64,000 nt of DNA, taken from the NCBI RefSeq assembly GCF_033439725.1, contig NW_026944385.1, forward strand, positions 2,141,001 to 2,205,000, written 5' to 3'. A program made the position numbers and the translations under genes. Position 1 is the first letter of the stretch. Each line of letters begins with the position of its first letter. Source of the DNA: Neurospora tetraspora. Lineage: Eukaryota > Ascomycota > Sordariomycetes > Sordariales > Sordariaceae. The notes under the pieces are model-generated. The model was given only the letters and a program-made list of their open reading frames with translations. It was not told the origin of the DNA and made no database searches. Positions 12,519 through 24,309 of this stretch are shown piece by piece.

Positions 12519-13598
12519 TACTTCCCTAATTAAAATCCCCTTTTAAGGATAAAACTAAAGTTATTTATATATTGCCTTTCTATTTCTAATTATTTCCTCT
12601 ATATTTTCCAATTTAATATAATCTATTATATATTCCTTTGTTTCTTTCTTCTCCTTAATTAAAGCTATTCCTAGCAATCTCCTAAATTCTATATACTTTT
12701 ACGTAGATAGTACCTTTATTAAACCGTTTATAAGTATTTTTATTATTTTTAAATATTTAATTTTAATAGTTTTAATTATAACTTCCTATTTGAGTTAGTA
12801 CTTATAAATATCTACGTACTTTAATTTAGTTACTAGCTTAGAGGCTTCGACCGTTATTACCTTAATTGTTTATTTATTATTATAATTGATAATTAGAATA
12901 GGATTTATAAGTTTTATAATTAAGCTTTGTATTAAACGTATTGTAAAGATAGTTTCCTTTGTTACGTTTAAGAGGGTAATAAGTTTTATTTTAATCGTTA
13001 ATGTAGTTACGGTCGTTTATTTAGTAGTTCCTTAATATATTAGACTATTAAAGAGTTTAATTGTGAAATTTTGTAAGTTTTTTCGATTTATAAAATTATT
13101 TATAAAGGATATATTTAATGTAATTTGTAGGGTATTATCGCTTTTATAGTATAATGCTATATTTACGGTAGCATATAAATAGTATAATATTTTCTTTATA
13201 GCTTTATAATAATTTAAATTAGGGTTATAATTATATTTAGCAAAACGGTTTATAATGAAAGTAATATCCGGTTGCGTTATAACTATTATGTAAAAAATAG
13301 AGCCGATTTTGATTTAATACTAGTATATTAATTTGTTAAATACTTTATTTTTGAAGGGTATGAATTTAATATTGGTTATAAGTTACTACGTTATTCTTTT
13401 ATCGTTTATAAAGCGGTAGATTTTATATAAGTATAATTATTAAAATAGTTAGATCTTTCGTATTCTACGGTTTCGTATAATTTTAATATTTAAAAATGAT
13501 TATAATTCTTTATTATTAGTAAAATAATATTATTGTTTGAGGTTATTTATATATTTATAAGCTTTTTTACTTTTATTATAGTAGAAGGTAAAAATAAT

Positions 13599-13610
13599 AT
13601 TATCGACGTA
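13599..13610 (-). pseudogene. Reverse transcriptase active-site box, mutated to YVDN
   Basis: Read on the minus strand, the codons TAC GTC GAT AAT spell YVDN inside the context VFVFYYVDNIIFTFYY, clearly the copia FVYYVDDIIFT region. The second catalytic Asp has become Asn by a GAT-to-AAT change, which alone would inactivate the enzyme. Confidence 0.85.
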
Positions 13611-16600
13611 ATAGAAGACGAATACGCTATTATTAATGAGAACATAGGGTTTCTCTAAGACCGCCTCGAAATTTATAGTAGTAAATGTATTAATAAATTC
13701 GTATTACTAGAGAAGTAGAGAATGTTGTAATTTGTATAATACTTTTATAATTTTTTAATATTTTACTTGGTACTTGGTATCCTAGGAGTATACGTATATA
13801 AATTTCTTTATTTATATAAATATTAACGAAAATATTAATAGCGTTGTATTAAATAAATTCGAAGTTAAAACGTACAATTATAGTAATGAGGGTACGAAAG
13901 GATCGGCTGGCGAATATAGAGGTATACGTTTTTTATTTTATTTCTTTCTTTTACTAGTCTCTATATATAATAAAATATCTTTTAGTTTTATTAAATTTAT
14001 TATTTTTAAAGAATTTGTACGTATATATTTATATATAATTAAGTAGTTATTTCACTTTAGTTTTAGGTTCGTCCCTATTGATTTCTATGTAAGTCCTTAT
14101 TTCTTTATAGTTATTAAAATAGATTTATTCTATTTTTTTAAAGAAGTCCCTAAAGAAGTAGTAGTTAAGAGATTTATAATTTTTTGGCGGTGGTGGTAAT
14201 TTTTGATAGTAAATAATTTAGAGTTTGTTTGTAAAAATGAGAAAATTGAATTCTTTTTAGGTAATAATTTTATTTTTCTAGGAAAGGTATTTTAATTCTA
14301 CTTTCATAATTATTTTATTGTAATATTTAGTTGTAAGTTAGTATAATTTTCTTACGTTGAATATAGCCTTCTATAATTTAAAATTATAGTAAATTTTGTT
14401 TTTTATACGTTTATTAAAGTAAAATCCTATAAGAAAGGATACGGGTAGTAATATATTAGGAGGAGTAGGGTAATCTTTATTAAAGATAAAGTCGAAGGAT
14501 ATTTTATTAGTGGGTGAGTTTGAGTTCTTTAATTAGGGTGCTAGAGAATTGCGGTCGGTCTCTCTTTTTTAAGGAGTTTAGTTTAATTTTAGTAATAAAT
14601 TTAGGAAATTATATATTTAAGCGTTTTTAAAATTAATTCGATTACTTATAAAATTTAATATTTTTAGCGTTGGTTGGGATTAGTTGTATTAATTGAGTAT
14701 TATTGTAAATTTATTAGAGGTAATTTACAAAGATTATATTTCCTTTAGTATTTTTTTAAAGAAAAGGGTATTTTTATTAAATAATACGTTATAAGTATTA
14801 ATAATTATATTTATAATTAAATTTTATATATAGTAAATTGAGGAAGTTATTTAGTTAATGAAGTATTTTATTTAAGCCTTAGGGTTTATTTTTTCGCGTT
14901 TTTATTTTTTTTTCTAGGCAGTAATAATTATTGCGTACGTTTTGTAATTGTAAATACATAGGTATGTTATATTTAATTTATATAGGGACGTTATATTAAA
15001 ACTGTTTTAGTAAGTAATAAAAATATAAAATTGTTTATAAGGGGATTTTTAATTGTAGAATTATTTGGTTAATTAATTAATAAAGTAGATTATTGCGGAG
15101 ATAACATTTAGTTATTGATCTTTCGCAGAATATATATTTGTATTTATTATTCGAAATCTCTCTTTAATTATATTTTCCGAACGTTCTACGCTACCGTTTT
15201 ATATTTAGGTATTTAGAGTAGAGGGCTCTATAATTATACTTTTGAAAGCGAGGAAGCTTTTTACTATTTTAGAATTAATAATTTTAGGCTAGATATTATA
15301 TTAGACTGCGAATATAGTAAAGAAGTCATTTAAAAAGGAGGTAATAGTTATAACTTTACAGTTTATTATATAATAATTTTAAATATACCCGGTATATTAA
15401 TAGATGATAAGTATAACGTTAGAATATTTTTAGCGGCTTTTATTATAATTTAGGAAGTCAATAGCGAGGTTTTTTATTAAGTTTATAGCTACGGTTTTGA
15501 AATTTTCTATTTAATTTATTATTTTATTTTCAATATTACGTAAGCATTGTAATTTATAATTAAAAAAATTTTAAAGCGGGCCCCTATAATATTATTGAAG
15601 TAATTTAATATTTGGGACTTATAATAACCGAGTTGGTAATGTTAAATAATAGCTTCTTTTTTATAGTATTTCCGGCTAATTAACAAATTGAACCGGTTTC
15701 GTTTTATAAAGAAAGCAGCTTTCGAAAAGGTTAGAAAAAGGTTTTTAAAGACCGTTTAGTAATAATACGTAGAGAGGCTATAAAAAAGGGAGTTATTCAA
15801 GGTGCGTAAATAATTATTTAAGAGTTTTTAGTTTTAATAGAAGTTTTTCTTACGTAAAAGGTAAAGAAATATAAGGTTAGTTATAAAATTTAGGTAAAAG
15901 GTTATATTATTAAAGCGAAGTTTTTTAGGTTCTTTTACTCTTTTCATAATAATATTTATATTATTATATCTTTTAATAGGAATATAAAAATCCTTGAACT
16001 TAGAATTTATTATTGTATAAGGTATAATAGAAATTAAAAAAAAAAAAACTTTTATTAAATACGTAGAGAGAGCTCCTAAAGTTAAGGATTATACTATTTT
16101 TGAGAGGGTAAATATTTAAGCCTTCCCTTATATAGTAAATGATTTTATTAATATTAAAGGTTATTTTATATAAATTATTTTCGTTAAAGAATTAATTATT
16201 TTTATTATCGAGGCCGGGAAGAGGCTAAGCGTATTACTTTATTATTTCCTATTTATAGACTTTGATTTCTTTTTTTAATTCTATATTATTTTCAAGGTTT
16301 TTTATAACTTTATTTTAAATTTTTTTATTAGGCTTCTATTACGGATTTGCGGCCGTAATTAAAGTGGGGAATATATATTAATATTATTTAATAATATATA
16401 TACCCTCTTTATATATTTTATAACGAGGGGAATAGTTTTTAGTTTTTATATTATATTTCTTTTATATTAATTATAGGTTCTATTAGGTCGAACGTTTTTA
16501 TTTTTAATATTATTATCCTACGAGCTATTAAAAGTAATATTTATTTTAAACGCTCCTTTATACCCCTTAACTTTAATTGCGGTAATTAGAAGTCGTTCGT

Positions 16601-17596
16601 ATAAGCTTCTATAACGAAAGTCCCTAAATATAATACGAAAATTAAAGATATTAGTTGTAATCTTTTTACTAAAGAATTTTAAAATTCTGAATACTTAATT
16701 AGGACGTACGGGTTTTAAATAATTTAATAAATTTCTAAATTAAATAACGGCCAATTTAATTTCTAAAACTTTATATTGTATAGCGTTAATCATTATTAAG
16801 TTCTAATTATCGATCTATTTATTTATTTTATTAAAATTCTTATTAGGTTCGTTTGATAAAGGTTTAATATAGCTGTAATATTATTAATAGGCTTCGATTA
16901 TAGTATTTTCTTTGTAGTAATTATAAATACTACGGGCCCTAGTATATTATGTAGTAATAGATTCTAAGGGGGTAAAGAAGCTAGCTTTGTAATTTAAGTA
17001 TATAATTTCCTATATTTACCTTCGAAGGTTAGTATTATTAATTTTAAAAAATTTGTAAGTCTTTTGGCAGTTATTATATATAGCGTTATTGTATTTATAT
17101 TTTTTAATAGTTAGAAGGGTAAAGTCGGCTAATTAGATAATAATATCAGCTAATGAAATTTTTTCAAATTGGTTGGTAATTTCGGCGGTATTATCGGAAT
17201 TTTCGTTAGTAGTTATAGAGGTAGCGTTAAAGGTTGCTGGGGCGTAATAGATTAGGAGCCTAATTTCGAGGCGTTAGAAGGTTTTTCGAACTCTTTCAAT
17301 ACGGCGGGTAATTCTAATTTTAAGGGCGTAATTAAAATAATATAGTTTTTAGGGCTTAGTAACGCCTGGTTCGAAGCCTTATAAATAGTTAGTAAAGTTT
17401 AGGCCCTTAATATACCTTAGGAATTTATTATTCTATTTATAAAACTTTGAAAAGGTATCGAAGTAAAGTCTGTTAGATTTAAAGGTAGATTCCTTAGATA
17501 GGGACATAGTTTCGGTTGTATATATAGTTGTATAAATAGATCTCGTACTTCTGATGTACTCGTATAGTATAAAGATTGCGAATTTAGATTATTAAT

Positions 17597-17798
17597 TGTT
17601 AGATTGTACGGTTGTGTAAATATAAAGAATATAGGTAATCGCTATATTAATTGAGTATATAGAGTAGTAAAATTGTATATATAGGTTGGGGGATCCTAGA
17701 GTATTAGGAAGGTCTATAGCGCTGTTGGGGTGGCTGGGAGGCTAGTCCTCTTACAGAACCCTCGTCTTACTGGCTAGATATGGCCCACTAAATTGACA
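17597..17798 (-). repeat. Right LTR of the copia element (5' LTR in its own direction)
   Basis: 202 bp, starting TGTTAG (mutated TGTCAG) and ending TTGACA. Here the outer (right) half is unmutated and the inner half carries the RIP-type changes, the mirror image of the left LTR. Confidence 0.92.
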
Positions 17799-17803
17799 GA
17801 GAG
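17799..17803. repeat. Target-site duplication, right (GAGAG)
   Basis: GAGAG directly after the LTR end TTGACA, identical to 12312-12316. Confidence 0.9.
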
Positions 17804-19472
17804 AGTGGGACTCTGTTTTCTTTTTATCCGGGGAGCCAACGGCTTGGCGACCATGGGCGCTGACCTTGACCCTGGGCTTGTTTCCTGGGGAACTTCCTTG
17901 TAGATCTCGTGAGCTCGCGTGAAAAAGGATGAGCTCACCTCAGGTCTCGAGTGTGTGGGCGGAATATCGGATGTTCATGACAGCGATTCGGGACAAAGCG
18001 TGGAGACGAAGTGTGTGCTTCTCGCTCATCAACAAGGCCGGAACCGGGACACGCATTGGACGATGGAAGGTGTTTTCTGAACCTGGGAGTGTTGAGACTT
18101 GAGACTTCAGTGTGGAGGACAGGATCTATACGAAGTCTGGAAGATGTCGTCTTCTTTTTCTTCCAAATGGTTCAAGTGTTCAGATGCCGTATCCAAGCTG
18201 TCGGGTTGGCGAAAAGGGGCAGAGATCAACAACGCCGTCCGTTGTGTATCCTCAAGCGCAACCCTCCGCTTCTCGCTCCTTCATTGTCCGGACTGGCGGA
18301 GACAGGGTGACAACCTATTTCCGTATGAGCATTTGAGGTGAGTGGGCATGAAAGTCGAGCATTGATAGGACCCGGATGTGCAGTGCAGTGGTAGGTTGAT
18401 GCCATGCACTGCAGTGCACCTCTCCATGCTGCGGCCGAGCACGTTGCGGCGTTGTTCCACGGAAAGGGGGAAATGCAGGTACGGTCGAGATAGATTAATT
18501 GCGTCAATAGCGGCATCATTCCGGCGCGAGGTTCCGCGACGACGTTCGTGATTCGAATGGCTCATCCAACTCAAAGATGATGCAGCAGGCAGATCGTTCA
18601 TGTCCTCCTCCCCGGCCAAGTCAATAACTTTTGGTCGAGACTGACTGTCTTTGTTAATGTTAGCACTCGTCAGTCGGCATTGATTCGATTGTTGAGATGT
18701 TGTGGAGTGTACGTTTAGAACTTTTCTCAGGTGGATCGCCACACACAAAAACAAGAAGAAAAAGCTGAAGAGAAGAAGAAGAAGAAGGAATGAAAGGAAA
18801 GAAAATTTGAGAAACAGATTCTCAAAGGCAACTGGCATGCACGTAAGGCACGACCAGGGGCACGCGTACAATGCTTGCTTCCCAGCATCAGGCAGACATT
18901 TACTCGGCATTCGCTCTTTCCATTATTGTCGACCAACGGCTATCTTTCAGACTTCATCTTGGTCAAATTCATGTCATTGTTTACAACAATAAATCCTCCT
19001 GGCCTACAGCTAAGTGGGCGGTAGCAATGTTAAGATTGCAGGTTCGGTCAAAGCAATATACGACATCAAGTCTGGGACTGGAGAAAGCTGATAATCGGTG
19101 ATGTTGCCTCTAGAGGAAGGCATACTCACCGAGCGAGCATAGGAAGACGAGAGATCCAGTACATAGCTGCAAGTATCTCGGTGGTTGACTAATGATGTTC
19201 TGGAGTCTGAACATCGGGATTCATCGTCTGAATGCTTCGTGGCAGGTTCCTCTCAGTTTTCTCACGTCCTAGCATACACTCTAACCCAGAGATAGCTGCG
19301 CCGGTTGGGAAAGCACTCTGAATGTTTCAAATTATACCATGTCCTGCATGTCTAAACTCCAATAAAAGCATCGCTACAAACTGCTCGATCCCTAGCTCTC
19401 CAACCGAACGCCAGTGCCGAACCTCGAAAGCAGACAAAATCAACGCAAAAACGACGCCTGGCCTCATCCACT
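17804..19472. other. Intergenic between the copia element and transaldolase
   Basis: About 1.7 kb of normal composition. Contains a GAA-rich purine tract near 18,750-18,800. Open frames on both strands lack domains and splice logic. The right end should hold the 3' UTR of the transaldolase gene. Confidence 0.5.
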
Positions 19473-20753
19473 TCAACCACTCACAGACTTCTTCCCCGTC
19501 AAATCCCACCTCCTCACCAACCTCTCAATCTGATCCTGCATATCACAGAAAATCCCAATAGCCTGCCCCAACTTCCTCTCGCTCTCGCCGGCCTCGGCCC
19601 TGGTAAACGCCAACCGCCACTGACTCTGGTCCCTGACCAACTCCCTCAACCTAACCGCATCACCAGTCGCGCTCGGGCCCGTAATCGCCGCCGCCGCGCC
19701 CACCGTGCCCGCACCCGGCCATCCCGCCGCAGGCGTCGCCTCCAGCTCCGTCAACAGCGGCGGGCTCACCGTGATATGCTTCACCGCTCCCGCCAGTCTC
19801 ATGACCTCCTCCACGCTGGTAAGCGAAGCAGCCATCACCTGCGTCCGCGTCTGCAGACTCAAGAAACCATGAGCGGCTTCGGCAGCCGAAGCAGAGGAAG
19901 CGACTTCATCGCAATACCGCTGCGCAGCACCGCAGAAGAGGGCGGCCCGGTCCTTGTTGGCGTCCGTGTAGGTGGCGTCGAAGTGCACGCGCAGCTCGTT
20001 GACGTAGGGGGCTACGTAGCGGCAGCCGGCGTCGACGGCGAGGGCGACTTGCTCCATGCTGAAGACGATGGTTGCTAGGGTGGCGATGGAGTGCCGGTGC
20101 TCGAGCTCGCGGCAGGCTTGAAGACCTTCCCATGTGGCGGGGATCTTGATGCACACGCGCGAGGTGTCGAAGTCGGGGGAGAGGTGTTTGACGTGGGCGA
20201 TGATTCCTAGGTGGGTTCATCAGCAAGGTGATCATCGCGATACCTTGGGGCTTGTATGCTCACTCTCGGCGTTCTTGACGGTTTTCTCGGTGGAATAACA
20301 CCATTTCGGGTTTGTCTGAATGTGGATGAAGCCGTTCAGGTGAGGAAGGAAGCGCAGAGCGAGGCCAACGGCCAGCAGCTCGGCGGCAAGCTCTTCTACC
20401 GTGGCATCGGTTTGCTTTCCAAACATCCAGTGGGCAATGGGAATGATCTCGTCGATCAGACTTTGGTAGATGAGCTTTCCATTGGGGTCGACTTTGGTGA
20501 TTTCAGCAAGAACAATGGCCTGGGTCGTGTTAGTGATGTTGTTTTCTTCTGTGTCTCACCGAGTGGTTACGCTGACATACCTGATTCGATGTGCAATCCG
20601 CAAACGGACCGTATATGCGCGCGACTGTCCAAGCGTGTTATAGTTTGTTACCGGCGGAGATGCGTCTATTTCCTTGTGTTGCTTACCATGGGCATCGAAA
20701 GTGTCACAGTCGACTGTGGTCAAGCCACGAAGCTGATTAAGGAGGGAAGCCAT
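19473..20753 (-). CDS. Transaldolase family protein
   Basis: Four exons on the minus strand: 20753-20687, 20624-20581, 20519-20264 and 20206-19473, giving 366 residues. Introns are 62, 61 and 57 bp with GT..AG ends; the second has the branch site CACTAAC. The protein shows the class I aldolase-type transaldolase pattern: an N-terminal GPFADCTSNQAIVLAE segment, then VCIKIPATWEG with the predicted Schiff-base lysine at K143. Transaldolase moves a dihydroxyacetone unit between sugar phosphates in the cytosolic pentose phosphate pathway. The strand after the lysine and FHGFL-like segments are preserved. It differs from the most conserved fungal form (IKIPAT rather than IKIAAT; usual length about 320), so it may be a paralogue with a different substrate. 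Confidence 0.9.
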
Positions 20754-21161
20754 CGTGATTGGCGAGTTTTTGTTGTACAGCTTCGGTGTTTTGGGTACAG
20801 GAGGGGAGTTGCAGGATAATTGGACAGCGATAAACCGTGTAAAAATATATGAATGGCAAGAACGGATAGAGCAGAATGGGAATGTGAAGTGAAATTCGCA
20901 TGTTGCCCTGATCTCCCACCGCCTGTTCAGGGACCGTTTGTCCAAGGCCGGGCGATGACGACATAGGCCGATCTATCGCCGGGTAGGGCTGGTAGGGCAC
21001 CCGCTAATACCTGTTTGGTGTTTCATAATCGGCCACGGGATAAAACAACAAAAAAAGGGGTCAAAAGGGGATAAAAAGGGAAACAATGGAATTGACAAAC
21101 ACAACGATGAAGGGTGGGAAAAGGTAAGAAAAGAAGCAACGAAAAAAAAGATGTTGGAGAC
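20754..21161. other. Intergenic: transaldolase promoter and tRNA 3' flank
   Basis: About 400 bp. The right end has an A-run (21142-21149), a T-run on the minus strand just past the tRNA, which fits RNA polymerase III termination. No gene is seen. Confidence 0.5.
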
Positions 21162-21252
21162 TCGGATACCGGGAGTCGAACCCGGGGCTGTTGAGAGAGC
21201 AGTCACTCCTGAGAAGTGAGAGTCAACGATGTTACCGCTACACCATACCCGA
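21162..21252 (-). tRNA. tRNA-Glu (anticodon CTC) with an intron
   Basis: Reads TCGGGTATGGTGTAGCGGTA at its 5' end. A full cloverleaf can be drawn: acceptor TCGGGTA/TATCCGA, D-stem GTGT/ACAT, anticodon stem GTTGA/TCAAC, T-arm CCGGG-TTCGACT-CCCGG. The anticodon loop begins C-T-CTC-A, so the anticodon is CTC (Glu). A 21 nt intron sits at the usual place after position 37; 70 nt remain when spliced. The B box GGTTCGACTCC is perfect, and the minus-strand T-run at 21149-21142 should terminate transcription. Confidence 0.92.
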
Positions 21253-22728
21253 TTGAACTGATATGGTCCGATTTGTTGTTGAAAACAGCTTCAGTTTTAG
21301 CACTTATCAAGTCAAGTCCTTCCCGGCAAGGGCAGGCTGAAATCGACCCCAAACCAAATATCAAGACGCGCATCAAGTGACCCAAATCCCTTCAAAAAGA
21401 GGGCGACAGATCTACTTCGATATACGCCTTAATCTCCAAATCCATTACATAGCGTTCGGGGTCGATTTCAGCCTGCTGTTGTTCGAAATAATGACTTCGA
21501 AGTCAAGAGGAAGGATGGGGAAGAATGGGGATGACCGCCCGCGAGCCGAAGCGTAGATGTCTCGGCGATACTCTCCACTTCAGCCCGTTGTCCCGACGCA
21601 CTTCAGTACACGCTTCCCGTCGGGTCATGAAACTGCAACCACCCATCCCTTGACCTTGACGGAACGACCTTGCGATCTGAACGTTGACCCCTCAACGTTG
21701 CGCTAGGCGCCTAGGTCACCAAGGAGGTCGCAGATGTAGCACAGCCCGCTACAAGGCTGAGAATCCGAAAGTTTGTAGGGTCGTTCCACCGCCCGTTGCA
21801 GAGATTAAGCCTCCTGAAAGGATACAGACTGAAACCGAGGAGCTCTTAAGATAAGCGCCGGTTATCGTGCTCGCGGTAGGTTGAATCGTAGAGATGGTGG
21901 TGATGTGCCTGGCCGGCAATGCTGTCATGACGCTATCAGGGGCATCAAATGCACGATATTTGAGATCGCCAAACGTACCACGACTAACCTTCAAAAGCAT
22001 GGACTGACTATTCGAAAAATGTCAACAAATCTAAGACAAGATTGCGCGTGCTTGTGGCGTTTATTTCCGAGAAGGGAGGCGCCGTCAAAAGACGAGAGGT
22101 GTCATTGGCAACTTAAACGCCCTCTCCGAGAACCGGCGCTTAAAATGGCATTCAAGCCACCATGAACGCGATGTTACAGCGGGTGAACGTGTAGCTCACA
22201 AGGAAAGACGGGAGGTTCCTGTTGAGAGATTTGAAACTCGAGAAATCCTTCACTGTGCTTTCTGCAGTTTGAGAGACTGCGGTCATATGTCGGTCATTCG
22301 ATATCTGGTGGGGGCTTTTCCGGGGAGATGACAGAATACAACCGTCGTCATTGACGGGGAGTTGATGATTTATATGGGAGAATGAAGAAGATGAACTGGC
22401 CCAAGCTCCCGTCCCGTCCTATCGAGAGCAACAGAGCTGGTACCTTCCGCACGGGCCACAACACCTCGCCGGAGGCTTGTCCCGCTGTTTTAGCGTGCCT
22501 TGGTGGTGGGCATTAGAGGATGGAAGCGGGACGGCAGGGCATTTGCTTCCTTCCACTTGGCTTGGCCGCCCGCCCGCTGTCTGCCGGCTCCGATTCCCCA
22601 TTCTCGATTTCTCGGCCAATCTGTAATTCGCCCGGAACGCCAACGCCGACCCCGGTCGCTTCTCCCGATTACCAAGGCGACGGACGATGGCGATTCGAGC
22701 CGGCACCTGAAATCTTCTCCCCCGAACG
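21253..22728. other. Intergenic upstream of COX10
   Basis: About 1.5 kb without a convincing gene. Contains the inverted repeat listed separately (21332-21476), a 14 bp perfect palindrome TGACTTCGAAGTCA (21492-21505) and, at its right end, the probable COX10 promoter and leader. Confidence 0.5.
21332..21476. repeat. 145 bp segment with exact 19 bp inverted ends
   Basis: GCAGGCTGAAATCGACCCC at 21332-21350 is the exact reverse complement of 21458-21476. Similarity continues a few bases inward with one mismatch. The interior (about 107 bp) has no coding frame. The shape resembles a miniature inverted-repeat element, but no clear target duplication is visible. Confidence 0.6.
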
Positions 22729-24309
22729 ATGCGGCCGCCGACGTCCACCCTCCGACGCAATGTCCTCCTCGACAGAGTCGTGTGTCAACTAGTACCACAG
22801 AGCAGGTTGCCCGGTACACTTAGGACTCTTATCACAAGTTCACGCGCCTCAGCCTCTATCCCTTCACAACGCCTCAAGGCCGGCTATTTCGTCTCCAATG
22901 CCTTTCTCCCCCGCGTTAAGGCCAATGGCATCCACGACTCGGCCAGCTCCCAACGGAGCAGCACGGTAGCTTCCAGCACATCAACAACAGCCGATACCAC
23001 CGACGGGTCGAGCTCTACAACGCAACCGACGACATCCACCGACCTACCACCGGTCGATAATAACCTCCTCCCCCACCGGCGCCGACAAGCCCAACGAAAA
23101 GCCGCAGCGGCCGCCGCCGCCGCAGCAGAAGCATCACAATCTAGCGACACACCAACACCCCTCATAAACCCCGACGCCCCCACCGCCGACCTAGCACCCG
23201 ATGCCTCCTCGCAGCTCGCCGCCGCCGCCGCCTCCGCGCCCGCCGACTCCTTCAAGCGCCGTCTCTCCTCGCTCCTGTCGCTCTCCAAGCCGCGCCTAAC
23301 CGTGCTCGTCGTTTTGTCGGCCATGGTCCCCTACGCCTTATACCCGGTCCCCTCCTTCCTGACCTCCTCCGCGCTCGACACCTCGCTCGCCCCCTCCCTC
23401 TCCCCCTTGACCCTCTTGTTCCTCACCACCGGCACCACCTTGTGCTCAGCATCCGCCAACGCGCTCAACATGCTCTACGAGCCCGACACCGACTCCAAGA
23501 TGACGCGCACGCGCACGCGCCCTCTCGTCCGGCGCCTGCTCACCACCAAAGCCGCCGTCTTCTTCGCCGTCGGCTGCGGCCTGGCCGGCACGCTGGCGTT
23601 ATACTTTGGCGTCAACCCGACCGTCTCCTTCCTGGGCGCCGCCAACATTGCCCTCTACGCGGGCGCTTACACGCCGCTCAAACGCATCAGCGCCGTCAAC
23701 ACGTGGGTAGGCGCCATCGTGGGCGGCATCCCCCCGCTCATGGGCTGGGCCGCGGCCGCGGGCGAATCCGCCACGGGCGACGGCACGTGGCGCGAGCTCT
23801 TGTTCGCCTCGGACGGTAGTTCGTTGGGAGGTTGGTTATTCGCCGGTCTGCTTTTTGCTTGGCAATTCCCGCACTTCATGCCTCTCTCGTGGGGCATCAG
23901 ACACGAGTATAAAGCTGCTGGTCTGCGCATGCTGGCGTGGACGAACCCGGCAAGAAATGGGCGCGTGGCGCTGCGGTATAGCCTTGCTTTTATCCCGCTT
24001 TGTGTCGGGCTCAGCGCCACGGGCGTGACCGAGTGGAGCTTTGCGGTGACGAGTTTGCCGGTTAATGCGTGGTTGGTTTGGGAGGCCATCAAGTTTTGGA
24101 GACTGGAAGGTCATAAGGGGAGTGCGAGGGGATTGTTTTGGGCTAGTGTGTGGCATTTGCCGGTCATTATGGTGTTGGCGCTGGCGCAGAAGAAGGGGAT
24201 GTGGGGGAGGGTTTGGAGGAGTGTGTTTGGGGAGCCGGAGGAGGAAGAGGGGGAATGGGTGTATGAGGATGAGGAGGAGGATGTTGCAAAGGCTGTTGTG
24301 AAGAAGTAG
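22729..24309 (+). CDS. cox-10: Protoheme IX farnesyltransferase (haem O synthase), mitochondrial
   Basis: A single exon of 526 residues in the UbiA prenyltransferase family. It transfers a farnesyl group to haem B, giving haem O, the first step towards haem A for cytochrome c oxidase in the inner mitochondrial membrane. The N-terminus is rich in Arg/Ser with few acidic residues, as in a mitochondrial presequence. A long Ser/Thr/Ala linker to about residue 170 follows, including an Ala run. The catalytic core shows SKPRLTVLVVLS, the first Asp-rich motif NALNMLYEPDTDSKM (245-258), RTRTRPL, YAGAYTPLKR and WQFPHFMPLSW. About eight hydrophobic segments are visible. The acidic C-terminus (EEEEGEWVYEDEEED) is low-complexity. 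The start is the first in-frame Met; length fits fungal COX10. Confidence 0.95.
   Translation: MRPPTSTLRRNVLLDRVVCQLVPQSRLPGTLRTLITSSRASASIPSQRLKAGYFVSNAFLPRVKANGIHDSASSQRSSTVASSTSTTADTTDGSSSTTQPTTSTDLPPVDNNLLPHRRRQAQRKAAAAAAAAAEASQSSDTPTPLINPDAPTADLAPDASSQLAAAAASAPADSFKRRLSSLLSLSKPRLTVLVVLSAMVPYALYPVPSFLTSSALDTSLAPSLSPLTLLFLTTGTTLCSASANALNMLYEPDTDSKMTRTRTRPLVRRLLTTKAAVFFAVGCGLAGTLALYFGVNPTVSFLGAANIALYAGAYTPLKRISAVNTWVGAIVGGIPPLMGWAAAAGESATGDGTWRELLFASDGSSLGGWLFAGLLFAWQFPHFMPLSWGIRHEYKAAGLRMLAWTNPARNGRVALRYSLAFIPLCVGLSATGVTEWSFAVTSLPVNAWLVWEAIKFWRLEGHKGSARGLFWASVWHLPVIMVLALAQKKGMWGRVWRSVFGEPEEEEGEWVYEDEEEDVAKAVVKK

Larger units (their letters stand above)
12317..17798 (-). mobile_element. RIP-degraded Ty1/copia LTR retrotransposon
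   Basis: A 5,482 bp element bounded by two 202 bp LTRs and a perfect 5 bp duplication. Coding direction is minus. From the right LTR inward there is a gag-like frame (ATG near 17,510), then an integrase C-terminal trace near 15,170-15,230 (remnant of the TPxxNGVAERSG region), then the reverse transcriptase box near 13,600. Integrase before reverse transcriptase is the copia order. Frames are broken mostly by TAA/TAG in place of Gln or Trp codons. Internal GC is very low and CpA/TpG are depleted, the RIP signature. No intact protein can be made. Confidence 0.92.

Noticed and set aside
18281-18910. Minus-strand frame of 209 codons with a Phe/Leu-rich segment
   Set aside because: The hydrophobic run is the complement of a GAA-rich purine tract, so it is a composition artefact.
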